NCBI GenBank assembly: GCA_029552825.1
Contig: JAKPDL010000166.1
Location: forward strand, 1 to 56,277
DNA from: Bacteroidota bacterium
Lineage (GTDB): Bacteria; Bacteroidota; Bacteroidia; Bacteroidales; VadinHA17
Length of the DNA: 56,277 nt
Direction of reading: 5' to 3'
How positions within the stretch are numbered: the stretch's first letter is position 1; every line of letters starts with the position of its first letter. Both the position numbers and the translations under genes were made by a program. The notes under the pieces were generated by a model, which worked only from the letters and a program-made list of their open reading frames with translations, was not told the DNA's origin and did not search any database. Positions 17,172 to 25,764 of the stretch are shown here, one piece after another.

Positions 17172-18446
17172 TTACTTTTTAATTCTTCCCATTACCTCAA
17201 GGCACATTCTTCCATTGTGATAGGGACATATCCAGTGTCCTGCCTTATCACCTCTTCCTGTCCCTTCAGGTGTGACATTGCTGAACCAGCCTCCGTTTGT
17301 TCTGTCAATAAAATATCTGTTGATGTAATTCCATGCATTGATGGCAGTGTTGAGATACTTTTCATTCCCGGTGAGTTCGTAGGCATTTAAATAGCCCACA
17401 ACTGCCTCTGCCTGTTCCCACCAGCTTCTTGTAGTTCTAACTTCACCTGTTTCGTTGTTTTTTTCAGTAAGCATTGCCCCTTCAGGCGTAATCCCTTCCA
17501 TGGCTGCATCAGCAATTCTGATGCTCGTTGCCCTGACCTTTTCGAGAAGTTTCCTGTCGTTGAGAAGTTGTGCGGTCTCATATAGCAGCCATGACGACTC
17601 TATGTCATGTCCGTATGAATCAATCTTCGAGGTGGCGTTCCAGCTTCTGTCGAAGAAACATATGAGATGGCCGGTTTTTTTGTCTATAATTTTTTCAAGG
17701 AAGATTTCAACCATGCTTCTTACTTTTTCCTTCAGGCGTTTCACAGGATGTATCCTGTAAAGATTTGCATACGCTTCCATTATGTGAAGTGACGTGTTCA
17801 TTGTTTTTTCGTCAGCTGGCGTTCTTTCACCGGTCATTCTGTCGCGCAAGCGTGACCAGTCGCGGCTGAAGGCTTCAAAATAACCGCCTGCCATAGTATC
17901 GAAGGCATGTTTTTCAAGGAGATTGAAAATTTCCAAAGCAACTGTCAAAGCCACTTTATCACCGGTTGCACGAGCATATTCTGAAAGTCCGTATATAAAA
18001 AATGCCTGTGTATAAGTATGTTTTCGTGTGTCGAGAGGCTCACCTTCGGCATTGAGGCTGTAATATGCACCGCCGTATTCCCTGTCGATAAAGTGCTCCA
18101 GAATGTAATCTTTTGCACGGGTTGCCAGCTGTAGGTACTCGGGGTTTCTGGTCATTCTGTAAGCTGAGGAATATGTCCAGAGTATACGGGCATTCAGAAT
18201 ACCTCCTTTTGGTGCACCGTAAATTATTGTGTTGTTGCCGTCTACCCGTCCGTAGAAACCACCGTTAACTTCATCGGGCATCACCTTCGACCACCACGAT
18301 AGGATGTTGTTGATAAGTTCTTCTTCGCATGCTTTCTTGAGCAATAAAAGTTTTTGCTCCGGAGGAAGTAAAGAGTTAATCTGGGAAAAGCCTGAAACAG
18401 ACTCAATAAATACCAGTGCTATTATAACTAAACATTTAGTTTTCAT
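17172..18446 (-). CDS. Secreted AGE-family sugar epimerase (cellobiose 2-epimerase-like)
   Basis: The 424-residue protein has a Sec signal peptide ending near residue 21 and the (alpha/alpha)6 barrel of the N-acylglucosamine 2-epimerase family. GILNARILWTYSSAYR near residue 80, YTQAFFIYGLSEYARATGD near 145, and SYGHDIESSWLLYETAQ near 278 closely resemble cellobiose 2-epimerases. KAGHWICPYHNGRM near 402 supplies another conserved histidine. Characterised epimerases of this group are often cytoplasmic, so export is unusual. It is the last gene of the five-gene minus-strand cluster, 47 bases after the enolase-like gene. Confidence 0.82.
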   Translation of the reverse strand: MKTKCLVIIALVFIESVSGFSQINSLLPPEQKLLLLKKACEEELINNILSWWSKVMPDEVNGGFYGRVDGNNTIIYGAPKGGILNARILWTYSSAYRMTRNPEYLQLATRAKDYILEHFIDREYGGAYYSLNAEGEPLDTRKHTYTQAFFIYGLSEYARATGDKVALTVALEIFNLLEKHAFDTMAGGYFEAFSRDWSRLRDRMTGERTPADEKTMNTSLHIMEAYANLYRIHPVKRLKEKVRSMVEIFLEKIIDKKTGHLICFFDRSWNATSKIDSYGHDIESSWLLYETAQLLNDRKLLEKVRATSIRIADAAMEGITPEGAMLTEKNNETGEVRTTRSWWEQAEAVVGYLNAYELTGNEKYLNTAINAWNYINRYFIDRTNGGWFSNVTPEGTGRGDKAGHWICPYHNGRMCLEVMGRIKK

Positions 18447-18493
18447 TTTTATTCTGTTTAATCACGAAAGGCAATACGAAGTAGCATATAGTT

Positions 18494-19969
18494 TTAGCTC
18501 CAGAGTCGGTCGTGTGAACGCTTCTGGTCCCATTCCGGGGTGGGGTTAAACCATCCGTGTTCTTTGCCGAGGCGCTTTTTGCATTCCTCTTCGTTCAGTT
18601 CAATCCCGAGCCCTGGTGCATCGAGCGGGACATTGGCAAAGCCTTTTTCAATCATAGGTTTTGAGCCGGTCATTCTGACGAGATTCTCCCACCACGGTGT
18701 GTCTATACTATGGTGTTCAAGAGCCAGAAAGTTCTGTGTTGCAGCAGCACAATGGACATTTGCCATAAAACATACTGGCGACCCTGCCATATGGAGTGCC
18801 ATGGCAATATTATTCTCTTCGGCATAATCTCCAATCTTCTTGGTTTCGAGTATTCCTCCTGCTGTTGCCAGATCGGGATGGATTATATCAACGGCACGGG
18901 CATCAATAAGAGGTTTGAAACCGCCATTGAGCATATAGATGTCTTCGCCTGTTAGTATAGGGGTTTCGAGGGCTTGCGACAGCACCTTGTTGTTCTCGAT
19001 ATCGAACCATGGCACCATATCCTCGAGCCATGCCAGACGGAATTTCTCCATTGCCCTTCCAAACCGTATGGCATTGTTTACGTCGAAGTGGCCGAAATGA
19101 TCGGCACATAGTGGTATCTCATAGCCAACTGCATCTCTCACCATTGCTACATAGTTTTGCAGATCTGCAAGCCCCTGGTCGGTTATCTGAACCTGTGTGA
19201 AGGAATGCAGTGTATTGCCATAGCCCATATAATCGCGAAGGTCGTACTGTGCCATAGGTGCCCAGTATTTGCTGTTGATAATGTTTCCCTCCTTCTTTGC
19301 CACAAGATGTATCCCGAGGTCCATTTTTAGCCATGTGAAGCCCTGCACTTCCATTCTCAGCCTTACTTTTTCAGCAAACTCTTTCGGATCCTGAACGCCT
19401 GGGGTATCTGCATAAAGGCGTATTTTATCCCGGTACCTGCCTCCAAGCAATTGCCATACCGGAACATTATATGCTTTACCTGTAAGATCCCATAAAGCCA
19501 TTTCAACTGCACTTAAGCCGCCACCCTGTCGCCCGTGGTAGCCGAACTGGCGTATTATTTTGAAAATCATTTCGACATTACATGGATTAAGCCCCAGGAT
19601 ACGGCTCTTCAGAAAGAGTGCATAACGGGCATCGGCTCCATCGCGTACCTCACCAAGACCATAGATGTCCTGATTGGTGTATATCTTTATGATATGATGG
19701 TTGGCGACAGTTGCAACCCTCATGTCAGTTATTTTCAGATCCGAAGGATAAGAAGCCCTGTTGACCTTTGATGTTGCCTGTGCTATGGTATCTTCAAGCG
19801 GTAAAGTCATAAACCCGCCAAGGGCAATTCCCCCAAGAGCTGTCTTTCTGAGGAAATCACGCCTGTTGGTTGATGGAGAACCTGTTTGAAGATGCGATTG
19901 TTTATCACCAGCTTGTGTATACCCTGAAAGCTGATCTTCTCTTCTGATTTTTTCGATAATAGATTTCAT
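18494..19969 (-). CDS. Tat-exported enolase-superfamily enzyme (sugar-acid dehydratase-like)
   Basis: A twin-arginine signal, NRRDFLRKTALGG, lies near residue 36 after an unusually long N-terminal region of about 35 residues. The rest is a mandelate racemase/muconate lactonizing type barrel. Probable metal ligands are Asp290 (in CADHFGH), Glu316 (in WLEDM) and Glu342 (in TGEDI), with His393 (in LHMAG) as a general base. The Asp-His-Phe-Gly pattern recalls sugar-acid dehydratases such as mannonate or galactonate dehydratase. The product would be a 2-keto-3-deoxy acid. The RraA-like gene lies upstream. Substrate and reaction are inferred. Confidence 0.8.
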   Translation of the reverse strand: MKSIIEKIRREDQLSGYTQAGDKQSHLQTGSPSTNRRDFLRKTALGGIALGGFMTLPLEDTIAQATSKVNRASYPSDLKITDMRVATVANHHIIKIYTNQDIYGLGEVRDGADARYALFLKSRILGLNPCNVEMIFKIIRQFGYHGRQGGGLSAVEMALWDLTGKAYNVPVWQLLGGRYRDKIRLYADTPGVQDPKEFAEKVRLRMEVQGFTWLKMDLGIHLVAKKEGNIINSKYWAPMAQYDLRDYMGYGNTLHSFTQVQITDQGLADLQNYVAMVRDAVGYEIPLCADHFGHFDVNNAIRFGRAMEKFRLAWLEDMVPWFDIENNKVLSQALETPILTGEDIYMLNGGFKPLIDARAVDIIHPDLATAGGILETKKIGDYAEENNIAMALHMAGSPVCFMANVHCAAATQNFLALEHHSIDTPWWENLVRMTGSKPMIEKGFANVPLDAPGLGIELNEEECKKRLGKEHGWFNPTPEWDQKRSHDRLWS

Positions 19970-20107
19970 ATAATAGAACTTTATGCTTTTAATAGCGTTT
20001 TTGACCGCGAAAATGACGAAAGTCTTCGTTAAGAGACTATGGCATCTGAATTTGCAGTATCATTCATTTAACTGATTACCAGATCTCTATCTCCAGCTGT
20101 GATGACT

Positions 20108-21040
20108 CTACCAGTTTCTTTCCTTAAAATAATTATCGAGTTCCTGTTTCGACATAGGCAATTTTCCCGGGTATTTGCTAAGCCACTCCATAAAATCCTT
20201 TTTTATCTCATCGCTCCAGGCGCTGTCAATCTGCCCGGGTTTATATTTTCCTTCGCGCAGACGCTGGTGTCCGAATTCGTCTCTGAGGGCAGTAACTTCA
20301 GCATTAATTATCAGGTCGGCAACAAGGTGCGCCGGTATAAAAATGACTCCGTATTTTTTTGCCAGTACTACATCACCTGGTAAAACCGTGGCTCTTCCAA
20401 TGCGTATTGGAGTGTTAATTGTAACAAGAGACATCTGCTGGATGAATGACGGGTGGGAGCCTTTGATCCAGCCATTGAACCCTTCGATTTCCTCTAACCC
20501 TTCCTGGTCTCTTACGGAACCGTAAAATATGACTCCTCTTTTTGATTTTGCATAAATGGAATTACCAAGATTGTCACCTATCAGTGTGCCATCGACAATT
20601 TTACCGTAACTGTCGGCAACGTATACGTCTCCTTCAACGAGCACATCAATAGGCCATGAGTTTGTTCCACCCTGCTGGGTTCGTCCTTCAACCTTGCCTC
20701 GTTCACGTATTACTTTGTCGAGGTCGGGACGCAAAGGCATATACTGGGCTGTAACAACCCGCCCTGTCATAGGCTGGTCGGGATGCAGCACAATCCAGTC
20801 TCCCTCATACTGGTTCATATATCCCCTGTTGCGCAGGTAACCCCAGGCTTCTTCTATCGATACGTTTTTAAGACGCTCAAGAAGAGCATCTGGCACTCTG
20901 GGTCTGCCATCAGGAAAACGTTCTCCCTTCCATTCGGGTGTGATTGCTTTTATATACTCAGGAGGAGCGCCAACAAACTGGGCAGTAATGGTACTGATTG
21001 TAAATAGAATTAATGCCGGAAAAAAGAGAAGCTTTTTCAT
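20108..21040 (-). CDS. Secreted RraA-like protein (possible HMG-type aldolase)
   Basis: This 310-residue protein has a Sec signal peptide ending near TITAQ (residue 20). Its core matches the RraA / class II 4-hydroxy-4-methyl-2-oxoglutarate aldolase fold, with GTLIGDNLGNSIYAKSKRG near 167 and the GSVRDQEGLEE segment near 190 carrying the conserved Arg-Asp. VVLAKKYGVIFIPAHL near 236 also fits. Members of this fold include metal-dependent aldolases of keto acids and inhibitors of RNase E. The export signal makes RNase E regulation unlikely. A role in cleaving or handling keto acids made by the adjacent dehydratase-like enzyme is plausible only. Confidence 0.75.
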   Translation of the reverse strand: MKKLLFFPALILFTISTITAQFVGAPPEYIKAITPEWKGERFPDGRPRVPDALLERLKNVSIEEAWGYLRNRGYMNQYEGDWIVLHPDQPMTGRVVTAQYMPLRPDLDKVIRERGKVEGRTQQGGTNSWPIDVLVEGDVYVADSYGKIVDGTLIGDNLGNSIYAKSKRGVIFYGSVRDQEGLEEIEGFNGWIKGSHPSFIQQMSLVTINTPIRIGRATVLPGDVVLAKKYGVIFIPAHLVADLIINAEVTALRDEFGHQRLREGKYKPGQIDSAWSDEIKKDFMEWLSKYPGKLPMSKQELDNYFKERNW

Positions 21041-21110
21041 GCTGTATGGTTTTATAATTCTGTGTTAAGTTAAAGATAAAAAAACGATTAAATGAAGTTA
21101 ATTTCTTCAT

Positions 21111-22010
21111 TCAGTCGAGTTCGTGTCTGAAAGGAGCTGATGCCTGTGCTCCAAGACGGGTTACAGAAATTGAAGCAGCTTTATTGGCGAACTTAACGGC
21201 TTCGGGAAGTTCTTTACCCTCTGCAAGAGCTACTGCAAGAGCACCATTGAAAACATCACCGGCTGCGGTTGTGTCTACAGCATCAACCTTAATGCCTGGT
21301 ATAGGACCTGAATATAAATCAGATGACACAAAAGCACCTCCCTCACCCAGGGTAACAATCACATTTCTAACTCCTTTATTCCTTAAAACTGCAGCAGCTC
21401 TGGAACATGTTTTTGTGTCGGAAATCGAAACACCCGTGAGTGCCTCAGCCTCAACTTCATTAGGAGTCAGAGCCCATACATTTTTCAGAATTTCATCTGA
21501 AAGTGGCTGTGCAGGAGCAGGGTTAAGTATAGCTTTGATTCCTTTTTCCTTTGCTTTTTTGATGGCATACTCCACAGTAGTTATGGGTATTTCAAGCTGT
21601 ATCAAAAGTATAGCGTATCTGCTGCTGTCGAAGATTTCTTCAGGAAGGTCTTCAGGCTGCAGATTGGCATTTGCTCCAGGAGCAACAACTATCATGTTTT
21701 CTCCATTCGAATCAACGGTAATCAGAGCAACACCCGAAGGTAATTCAGGATCTTTTATAAAGAACTCGGTATCAATGCCTTCCCTCATCAGCAACCCAAC
21801 AGTCTGGTTTCCAAAAAGGTCATTTCCCCGTTTACCGACAAAAGTCACTTTTCCACCCAGCCTTGTGGCTGCAACTGCCTGATTGGCACCCTTGCCTCCG
21901 GGATTGAGAAGAAACGTCCCTCCGAGAATCGTTTCCCCGGGCGATGGAAGCTTCTCCGTCTTGATAACCATATCAGTATTGGAACTGCCGATTACGAGGA
22001 TTTCTTTCAT
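21111..22010 (-). CDS. rbsK: Ribokinase-like PfkB-family sugar kinase
   Basis: The 299-residue cytoplasmic protein shows the two PfkB signatures: GGKGANQAVAATRLGG near residue 38 and DTTAAGDVFNGALAVALAEG near 246, where Asp252 would be the catalytic base. The N-terminal GSSNTDMVIKTEKLPSPGET is the ribokinase form. Ribokinase phosphorylates D-ribose at O5. Ribose released by the secreted nucleoside hydrolase nearby is a possible source. Within this cluster a different sugar, such as a 2-keto-3-deoxy acid, cannot be excluded. Confidence 0.85.
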   Translation of the reverse strand: MKEILVIGSSNTDMVIKTEKLPSPGETILGGTFLLNPGGKGANQAVAATRLGGKVTFVGKRGNDLFGNQTVGLLMREGIDTEFFIKDPELPSGVALITVDSNGENMIVVAPGANANLQPEDLPEEIFDSSRYAILLIQLEIPITTVEYAIKKAKEKGIKAILNPAPAQPLSDEILKNVWALTPNEVEAEALTGVSISDTKTCSRAAAVLRNKGVRNVIVTLGEGGAFVSSDLYSGPIPGIKVDAVDTTAAGDVFNGALAVALAEGKELPEAVKFANKAASISVTRLGAQASAPFRHELD

Positions 22011-22090
22011 AGAATAATTTTTAATAAAGAAGTTAATAAAAGCGTCCCTTTTACAAAATTAAAATTTCCTTCCGATACAGATAACCTTCA

Positions 22091-22966
22091 TCATTTTGAC
22101 TGGCGGTATTCTTTTATTTTCTGCATCAATATTTCAGGCTCGTCGGATGTGATATAATCAAAACATTTTGAGATGAAAAAATCCATATCGTCTTCATTGT
22201 TAACTGTCCAGACGTTAAGAAGAATACCTTCTTTCTTTGCCTCTTCAATCCATTCGGGTCTTTTCCTGAAAACGCTGTAATTATACCCTGCACCTTTTAT
22301 TGATGCCTTTTTTAATTCAATTGGTGCAATGTCGCCATTAAGATAAAAAACTTCCGCCCCCGGCAGAAGTTCCGAAATCCTTTTTACAATGTCATAATCA
22401 AAACTTATCCAAGTAATATAATTAAGAGCATTCAGCTCCTTTGCAAGCATGATGCTCTTTTCTGCCATGTAAATATTTCTTTCCCTGCCTGCTTCCGCCG
22501 ATTTAAGCTCGCATATAAGTTTTGTTGTGCTGTTGTTTTTTAAACCTTCGGCTATATATTCACGCAGAGTGGGCAATTTTTCTCCATTAGAAAGCCTGTA
22601 TTTAACAAGAGTAGTATAAGGTGTTTTCTCAATTACCATCTTGTTATATTCTCTGTCGTGATTTATCACGAGAGAGTCGTCAGAAGTAATTCTGACATCA
22701 AATTCAGAACCATCAACTTTAAGTTCAATAGCATTACGAAGTGAAGCTATGGAGTTCTGAGGATGTCCGTTTTTCTTCCAGGCCCCACGATGTGCAATTA
22801 CTTTTAATCCGCACTTATTAATTGAATCAGATTTATTATTCATATTTCCAACAGGAATTTCTGATGATAGAAAAATAAGCAATATTGTCGTAAAAAACAG
22901 ATATGCGACATGAAAGTATTTATATTTCATAATTTTATAAATTTTCATTGTCTTAATTTCAGTCAA
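22091..22966 (-). CDS. Glycerophosphodiester phosphodiesterase, membrane-anchored or secreted
   Basis: This 291-residue protein of the GDPD family hydrolyses glycerophosphodiesters to an alcohol and glycerol 3-phosphate. VIAHRGAWKKNGHPQNS near residue 55 and SEFDVRITSDDSLVINHD near 92 carry the catalytic histidines and the metal-binding Glu and Asp. The usual PENT motif reads PQNS. The first Met gives a charged stretch before a hydrophobic segment; starts at residue 7 or 13 would give a better signal peptide. It is divergent from the GH88 gene, 114 bases away, and heads the minus-strand cluster. Confidence 0.85.
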   Translation of the reverse strand: MTEIKTMKIYKIMKYKYFHVAYLFFTTILLIFLSSEIPVGNMNNKSDSINKCGLKVIAHRGAWKKNGHPQNSIASLRNAIELKVDGSEFDVRITSDDSLVINHDREYNKMVIEKTPYTTLVKYRLSNGEKLPTLREYIAEGLKNNSTTKLICELKSAEAGRERNIYMAEKSIMLAKELNALNYITWISFDYDIVKRISELLPGAEVFYLNGDIAPIELKKASIKGAGYNYSVFRKRPEWIEEAKKEGILLNVWTVNNEDDMDFFISKCFDYITSDEPEILMQKIKEYRQSK

Positions 22967-23080
22967 AATCTGAAAATTCGATAAACAAAAATAACATAAT
23001 GCCCATTAAATTTGATTGTAGTGTAGTTTTAAATGATAATTTTTATATTTACGAATTAAAAATTAATTAAAATTTCAGTT

Positions 23081-24283
23081 ATGATAATTAACGATATCAT
23101 TAAAGTTATTGTTTTATTTTCAGTTATTGCCGTTGCCTGCAACAGGCCTGCACCGATGGAAAAAGTTATTGAAAAGTCACTGGCTGTGGCTGAGAAGCAA
23201 TATATTCAGATGGCAGAAGTGATGAAACAAAAGCCTGATCTTCTTCCGCGTACTCTTGATACTGCCGGTAATCTGGTTACAGCAAAATCGAACTGGTGGA
23301 CAGCAGGTTTTTTCCCTGGAACACTGTGGTATCTGTATGAATATACACGTGATGAGAAATTCAGGGATTATGCAAGGGAGATGACAGCCAGAGTAGAAAA
23401 GGAAAAATTCAACAGGGGAACGCACGATCTGGGATTCATGCTCTATTGCAGCTTTGGTAACGGATTCAGGTTAACAGGTGATGAAAGTTACAAAGATGTT
23501 ATGCTTACCGGGGCACAATCGCTGATTACAAGATTCAGGCCTAAGGTGGGATGTATACAGTCGTGGAACAGTCGGCGTGGCTGGCAGTGCCCTGTTATAA
23601 TCGACAACATGATGAACCTTGAGTTTCTGATGTGGGCATTCAAAACAACTGGCGATTCGGTATATTATAAGATATGTGTCAGTCACTCAGATACTACCAT
23701 TAAAAATCATTTTCGCCCCGATTACAGCACCTGGCATGTGGTCTCATATGATACCATAACTGGTAAAGTGGAAGCAAAACAGACTGCACAGGGCTATTCC
23801 GATGAGTCGGCATGGGCACGCGGACAATCATGGGGTCTTTACGGCTATACCGTTATGTACCGTGAAACGGGACTCGAAAGATATCTTGAACAGGCAAAAC
23901 ATATTGCAGATTTTCTGATTAATCATCCTAACCTGCCTGAAGACAAGATCCCTTACTGGGATTATAATGCACCGAACATACCGAACGAATTACGTGATGC
24001 TTCAGCTGGAGCTATTATGGCATCGGCACTGATTGAGTTAAGCGGGTATGTTGATAAGGAGACAGGGAAAAAATATCTGGATGTTGCTGAAAAACAGCTC
24101 AGAACACTGGCTTCGCCCGAATATCTGGCTAAACCGGGTGAGAATGGCAATTTTATCCTTAAACATAGTGTGGGTTCACTCCCTGGAAAAAGCGAAGTGG
24201 ACGTACCACTTACTTATGCAGATTATTATTTTGTAGAAGCTCTGCTCAGATATAAAAATCTGCTGAAAAATCAACAAATTTGA
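23081..24283 (+). CDS. GH88 unsaturated glucuronyl hydrolase
   Basis: GH88 enzymes remove the 4,5-unsaturated uronic acid left at the non-reducing end by polysaccharide lyases. The 400-residue protein has a lipoprotein-type start (VIAVACN near residue 20) and the (alpha/alpha)6 fold. Asp116 in GTHDLGF and Asp175 in IIDNMMNLE correspond to the two catalytic aspartates, 59 residues apart. AWARGQSWGLYGYT near 247 is also typical. It fits the heparinase II/III-type lyase of the PUL at 43033. The Gfo/Idh/MocA gene follows 45 bases later. Confidence 0.9.
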   Translation: MIINDIIKVIVLFSVIAVACNRPAPMEKVIEKSLAVAEKQYIQMAEVMKQKPDLLPRTLDTAGNLVTAKSNWWTAGFFPGTLWYLYEYTRDEKFRDYAREMTARVEKEKFNRGTHDLGFMLYCSFGNGFRLTGDESYKDVMLTGAQSLITRFRPKVGCIQSWNSRRGWQCPVIIDNMMNLEFLMWAFKTTGDSVYYKICVSHSDTTIKNHFRPDYSTWHVVSYDTITGKVEAKQTAQGYSDESAWARGQSWGLYGYTVMYRETGLERYLEQAKHIADFLINHPNLPEDKIPYWDYNAPNIPNELRDASAGAIMASALIELSGYVDKETGKKYLDVAEKQLRTLASPEYLAKPGENGNFILKHSVGSLPGKSEVDVPLTYADYYFVEALLRYKNLLKNQQI

Positions 24284-24328
24284 ATAAATTCATAATTAGC
24301 TGAAAGATAACCATTTAACTAAACTGAC

Positions 24329-25651
24329 ATGAAACAGGGAAAAAAACTTTCAAGACGTGAATTTCTGGGAGCATCAGCTCTCGGTATGGCAGGCATAATG
24401 ATACTGCCTGCTGCAAGCTGCGGACGGTCCAAAACGGAAAAGGCCCCGTCCGATCTGGTAAGACTGGGCTTTATTGGTCTGGGCCGTCAGGCAATGTTCC
24501 TTCTGAATGGCTTCCTGCAGGTACCTGGTGTTGAGGTTCTTGCAGGCTGCGACGTTTATGGTGTGAAACGCACCAGGTTTGAAAGGAGAGTTAATGAATT
24601 CTACTCCAAAGCAGGCAAGAAGGTTGAAGTGAAGACGTATGAAAAATTCCAGGATCTTCTTGCCCGCAAGGACATTGATGCTGTGGTGATTGCAACACCT
24701 GACCATTATCATGCACTAATTGCAATTGCTGCATGCAAGGCCGGCAAGGATGTCTACCTCGAGAAACCTCTGACCTTTACGATTTATGAAGGACAGCAGC
24801 TTGTCAAGGCTGTTCGTGAGAACAACAGAATACTCCAGGTAGGCAGCCAGCAGCGCTCTGACGATACTTTCAGACATGCTGTAAATCTTGTTCAGTCTGG
24901 AGCTATAGGCAAGATAACACTTGTCAATGCTTACGTTGGTGCGCCACCAACACCCTACAATCTGCCACCCGAACCTGTCCCAGCCGACCTTAACTGGGAT
25001 CTCTGGCTTGGTCCATTGCCAGCAAATATTCATTATAACAGCCAGCTCAACCCGCCCATATCACTCGATCCGCCAAAAGACGAAGAGATATGGGGTGCCT
25101 GGAGATGGTACAAAGAAACAGGAGGCGGCTTTACAACTGACTGGGGTGCCCATATGTTCGACATAGCACAGTGGGGCCTTGGAATGGATAACAGCGGACC
25201 GGTTGAAGCTTCACCGATTGGAGATGGCACCGAGTTTATGTCGTTCAAATATGCAAACGGAGTGGTGCTTACTTCCGAAACATGGGACGAGAAGAAGACA
25301 AAAGGTGTCAAATTTCATGGTGAGAATGGTTGGATAGAGGTAGCCCGCGGGTATTTCAACGCATCCGACCCGAAACTCTTCCCCGAAAAGAAGGAAGAAC
25401 AGACAAACATGCCATACGAAACCAGAATACCCCACCAGGTGAACTTTATCGAGTCGGTACGCACCAGAAAAGATCCCGTTGCAACAGTGGAAATAGGCCA
25501 CCGCACATGCACAGTATGCAATATCGGTAATATCGCATGCGACCTTAAACGTACTGTAAAGTGGAATCCTGAAACCGAAACCTTCGTCGACGACGAAGAG
25601 GCAACAAAGAGGATGCATTATACCTACAGGGAACCCTGGAAACTGGTTTAA
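24329..25651 (+). CDS. Tat-exported Gfo/Idh/MocA-family oxidoreductase lipoprotein
   Basis: The 440-residue protein starts with a twin-arginine signal, SRREFLGASALG near residue 9, followed by a lipobox (PAASC near residue 31), so it is probably a Tat-exported lipoprotein. The NAD(P)-binding Rossmann start GFIGLGRQAM is near 46 and the family EKP motif lies in VYLEKPLTFT near 143. Secreted members use tightly bound cofactor and oxidise or rearrange sugars and glycosides, some at carbon 3. It is co-oriented with GH88. The DUF1080 protein at 41618 could be a partner if 3-keto sugars are formed. That link is inference. Confidence 0.86.
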   Translation: MKQGKKLSRREFLGASALGMAGIMILPAASCGRSKTEKAPSDLVRLGFIGLGRQAMFLLNGFLQVPGVEVLAGCDVYGVKRTRFERRVNEFYSKAGKKVEVKTYEKFQDLLARKDIDAVVIATPDHYHALIAIAACKAGKDVYLEKPLTFTIYEGQQLVKAVRENNRILQVGSQQRSDDTFRHAVNLVQSGAIGKITLVNAYVGAPPTPYNLPPEPVPADLNWDLWLGPLPANIHYNSQLNPPISLDPPKDEEIWGAWRWYKETGGGFTTDWGAHMFDIAQWGLGMDNSGPVEASPIGDGTEFMSFKYANGVVLTSETWDEKKTKGVKFHGENGWIEVARGYFNASDPKLFPEKKEEQTNMPYETRIPHQVNFIESVRTRKDPVATVEIGHRTCTVCNIGNIACDLKRTVKWNPETETFVDDEEATKRMHYTYREPWKLV

Positions 25652-25673
25652 TGCAACCCTTCCCATACCAATA

Positions 25674-25709
25674 AAAAACCCCTTCCGGAGAAACCGTGAA
25701 GGGGTTTTT
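25674..25709. terminator. Bidirectional rho-independent terminator
   Basis: AAAAACCCCTTC (25674-25685) pairs perfectly with GAAGGGGTTTTT (25698-25709) over a 12-base loop. It gives a T-run on either strand and lies between the convergent Gfo/Idh/MocA and GH10 genes, so it can end both transcripts. Confidence 0.9.
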
Positions 25710-25764
25710 ATTATCTCGATAATTAAATGTGTCTGGAACGGTTGAAAAATTATAAAAGTATTTC

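Noticed and set aside
21184-21882. 232-codon plus-strand frame opposite the ribokinase gene
   Set aside because: It mirrors the ribokinase coding strand; the product is rich in Ser, Ala and Thr and has no domain features, as expected for an antisense shadow.
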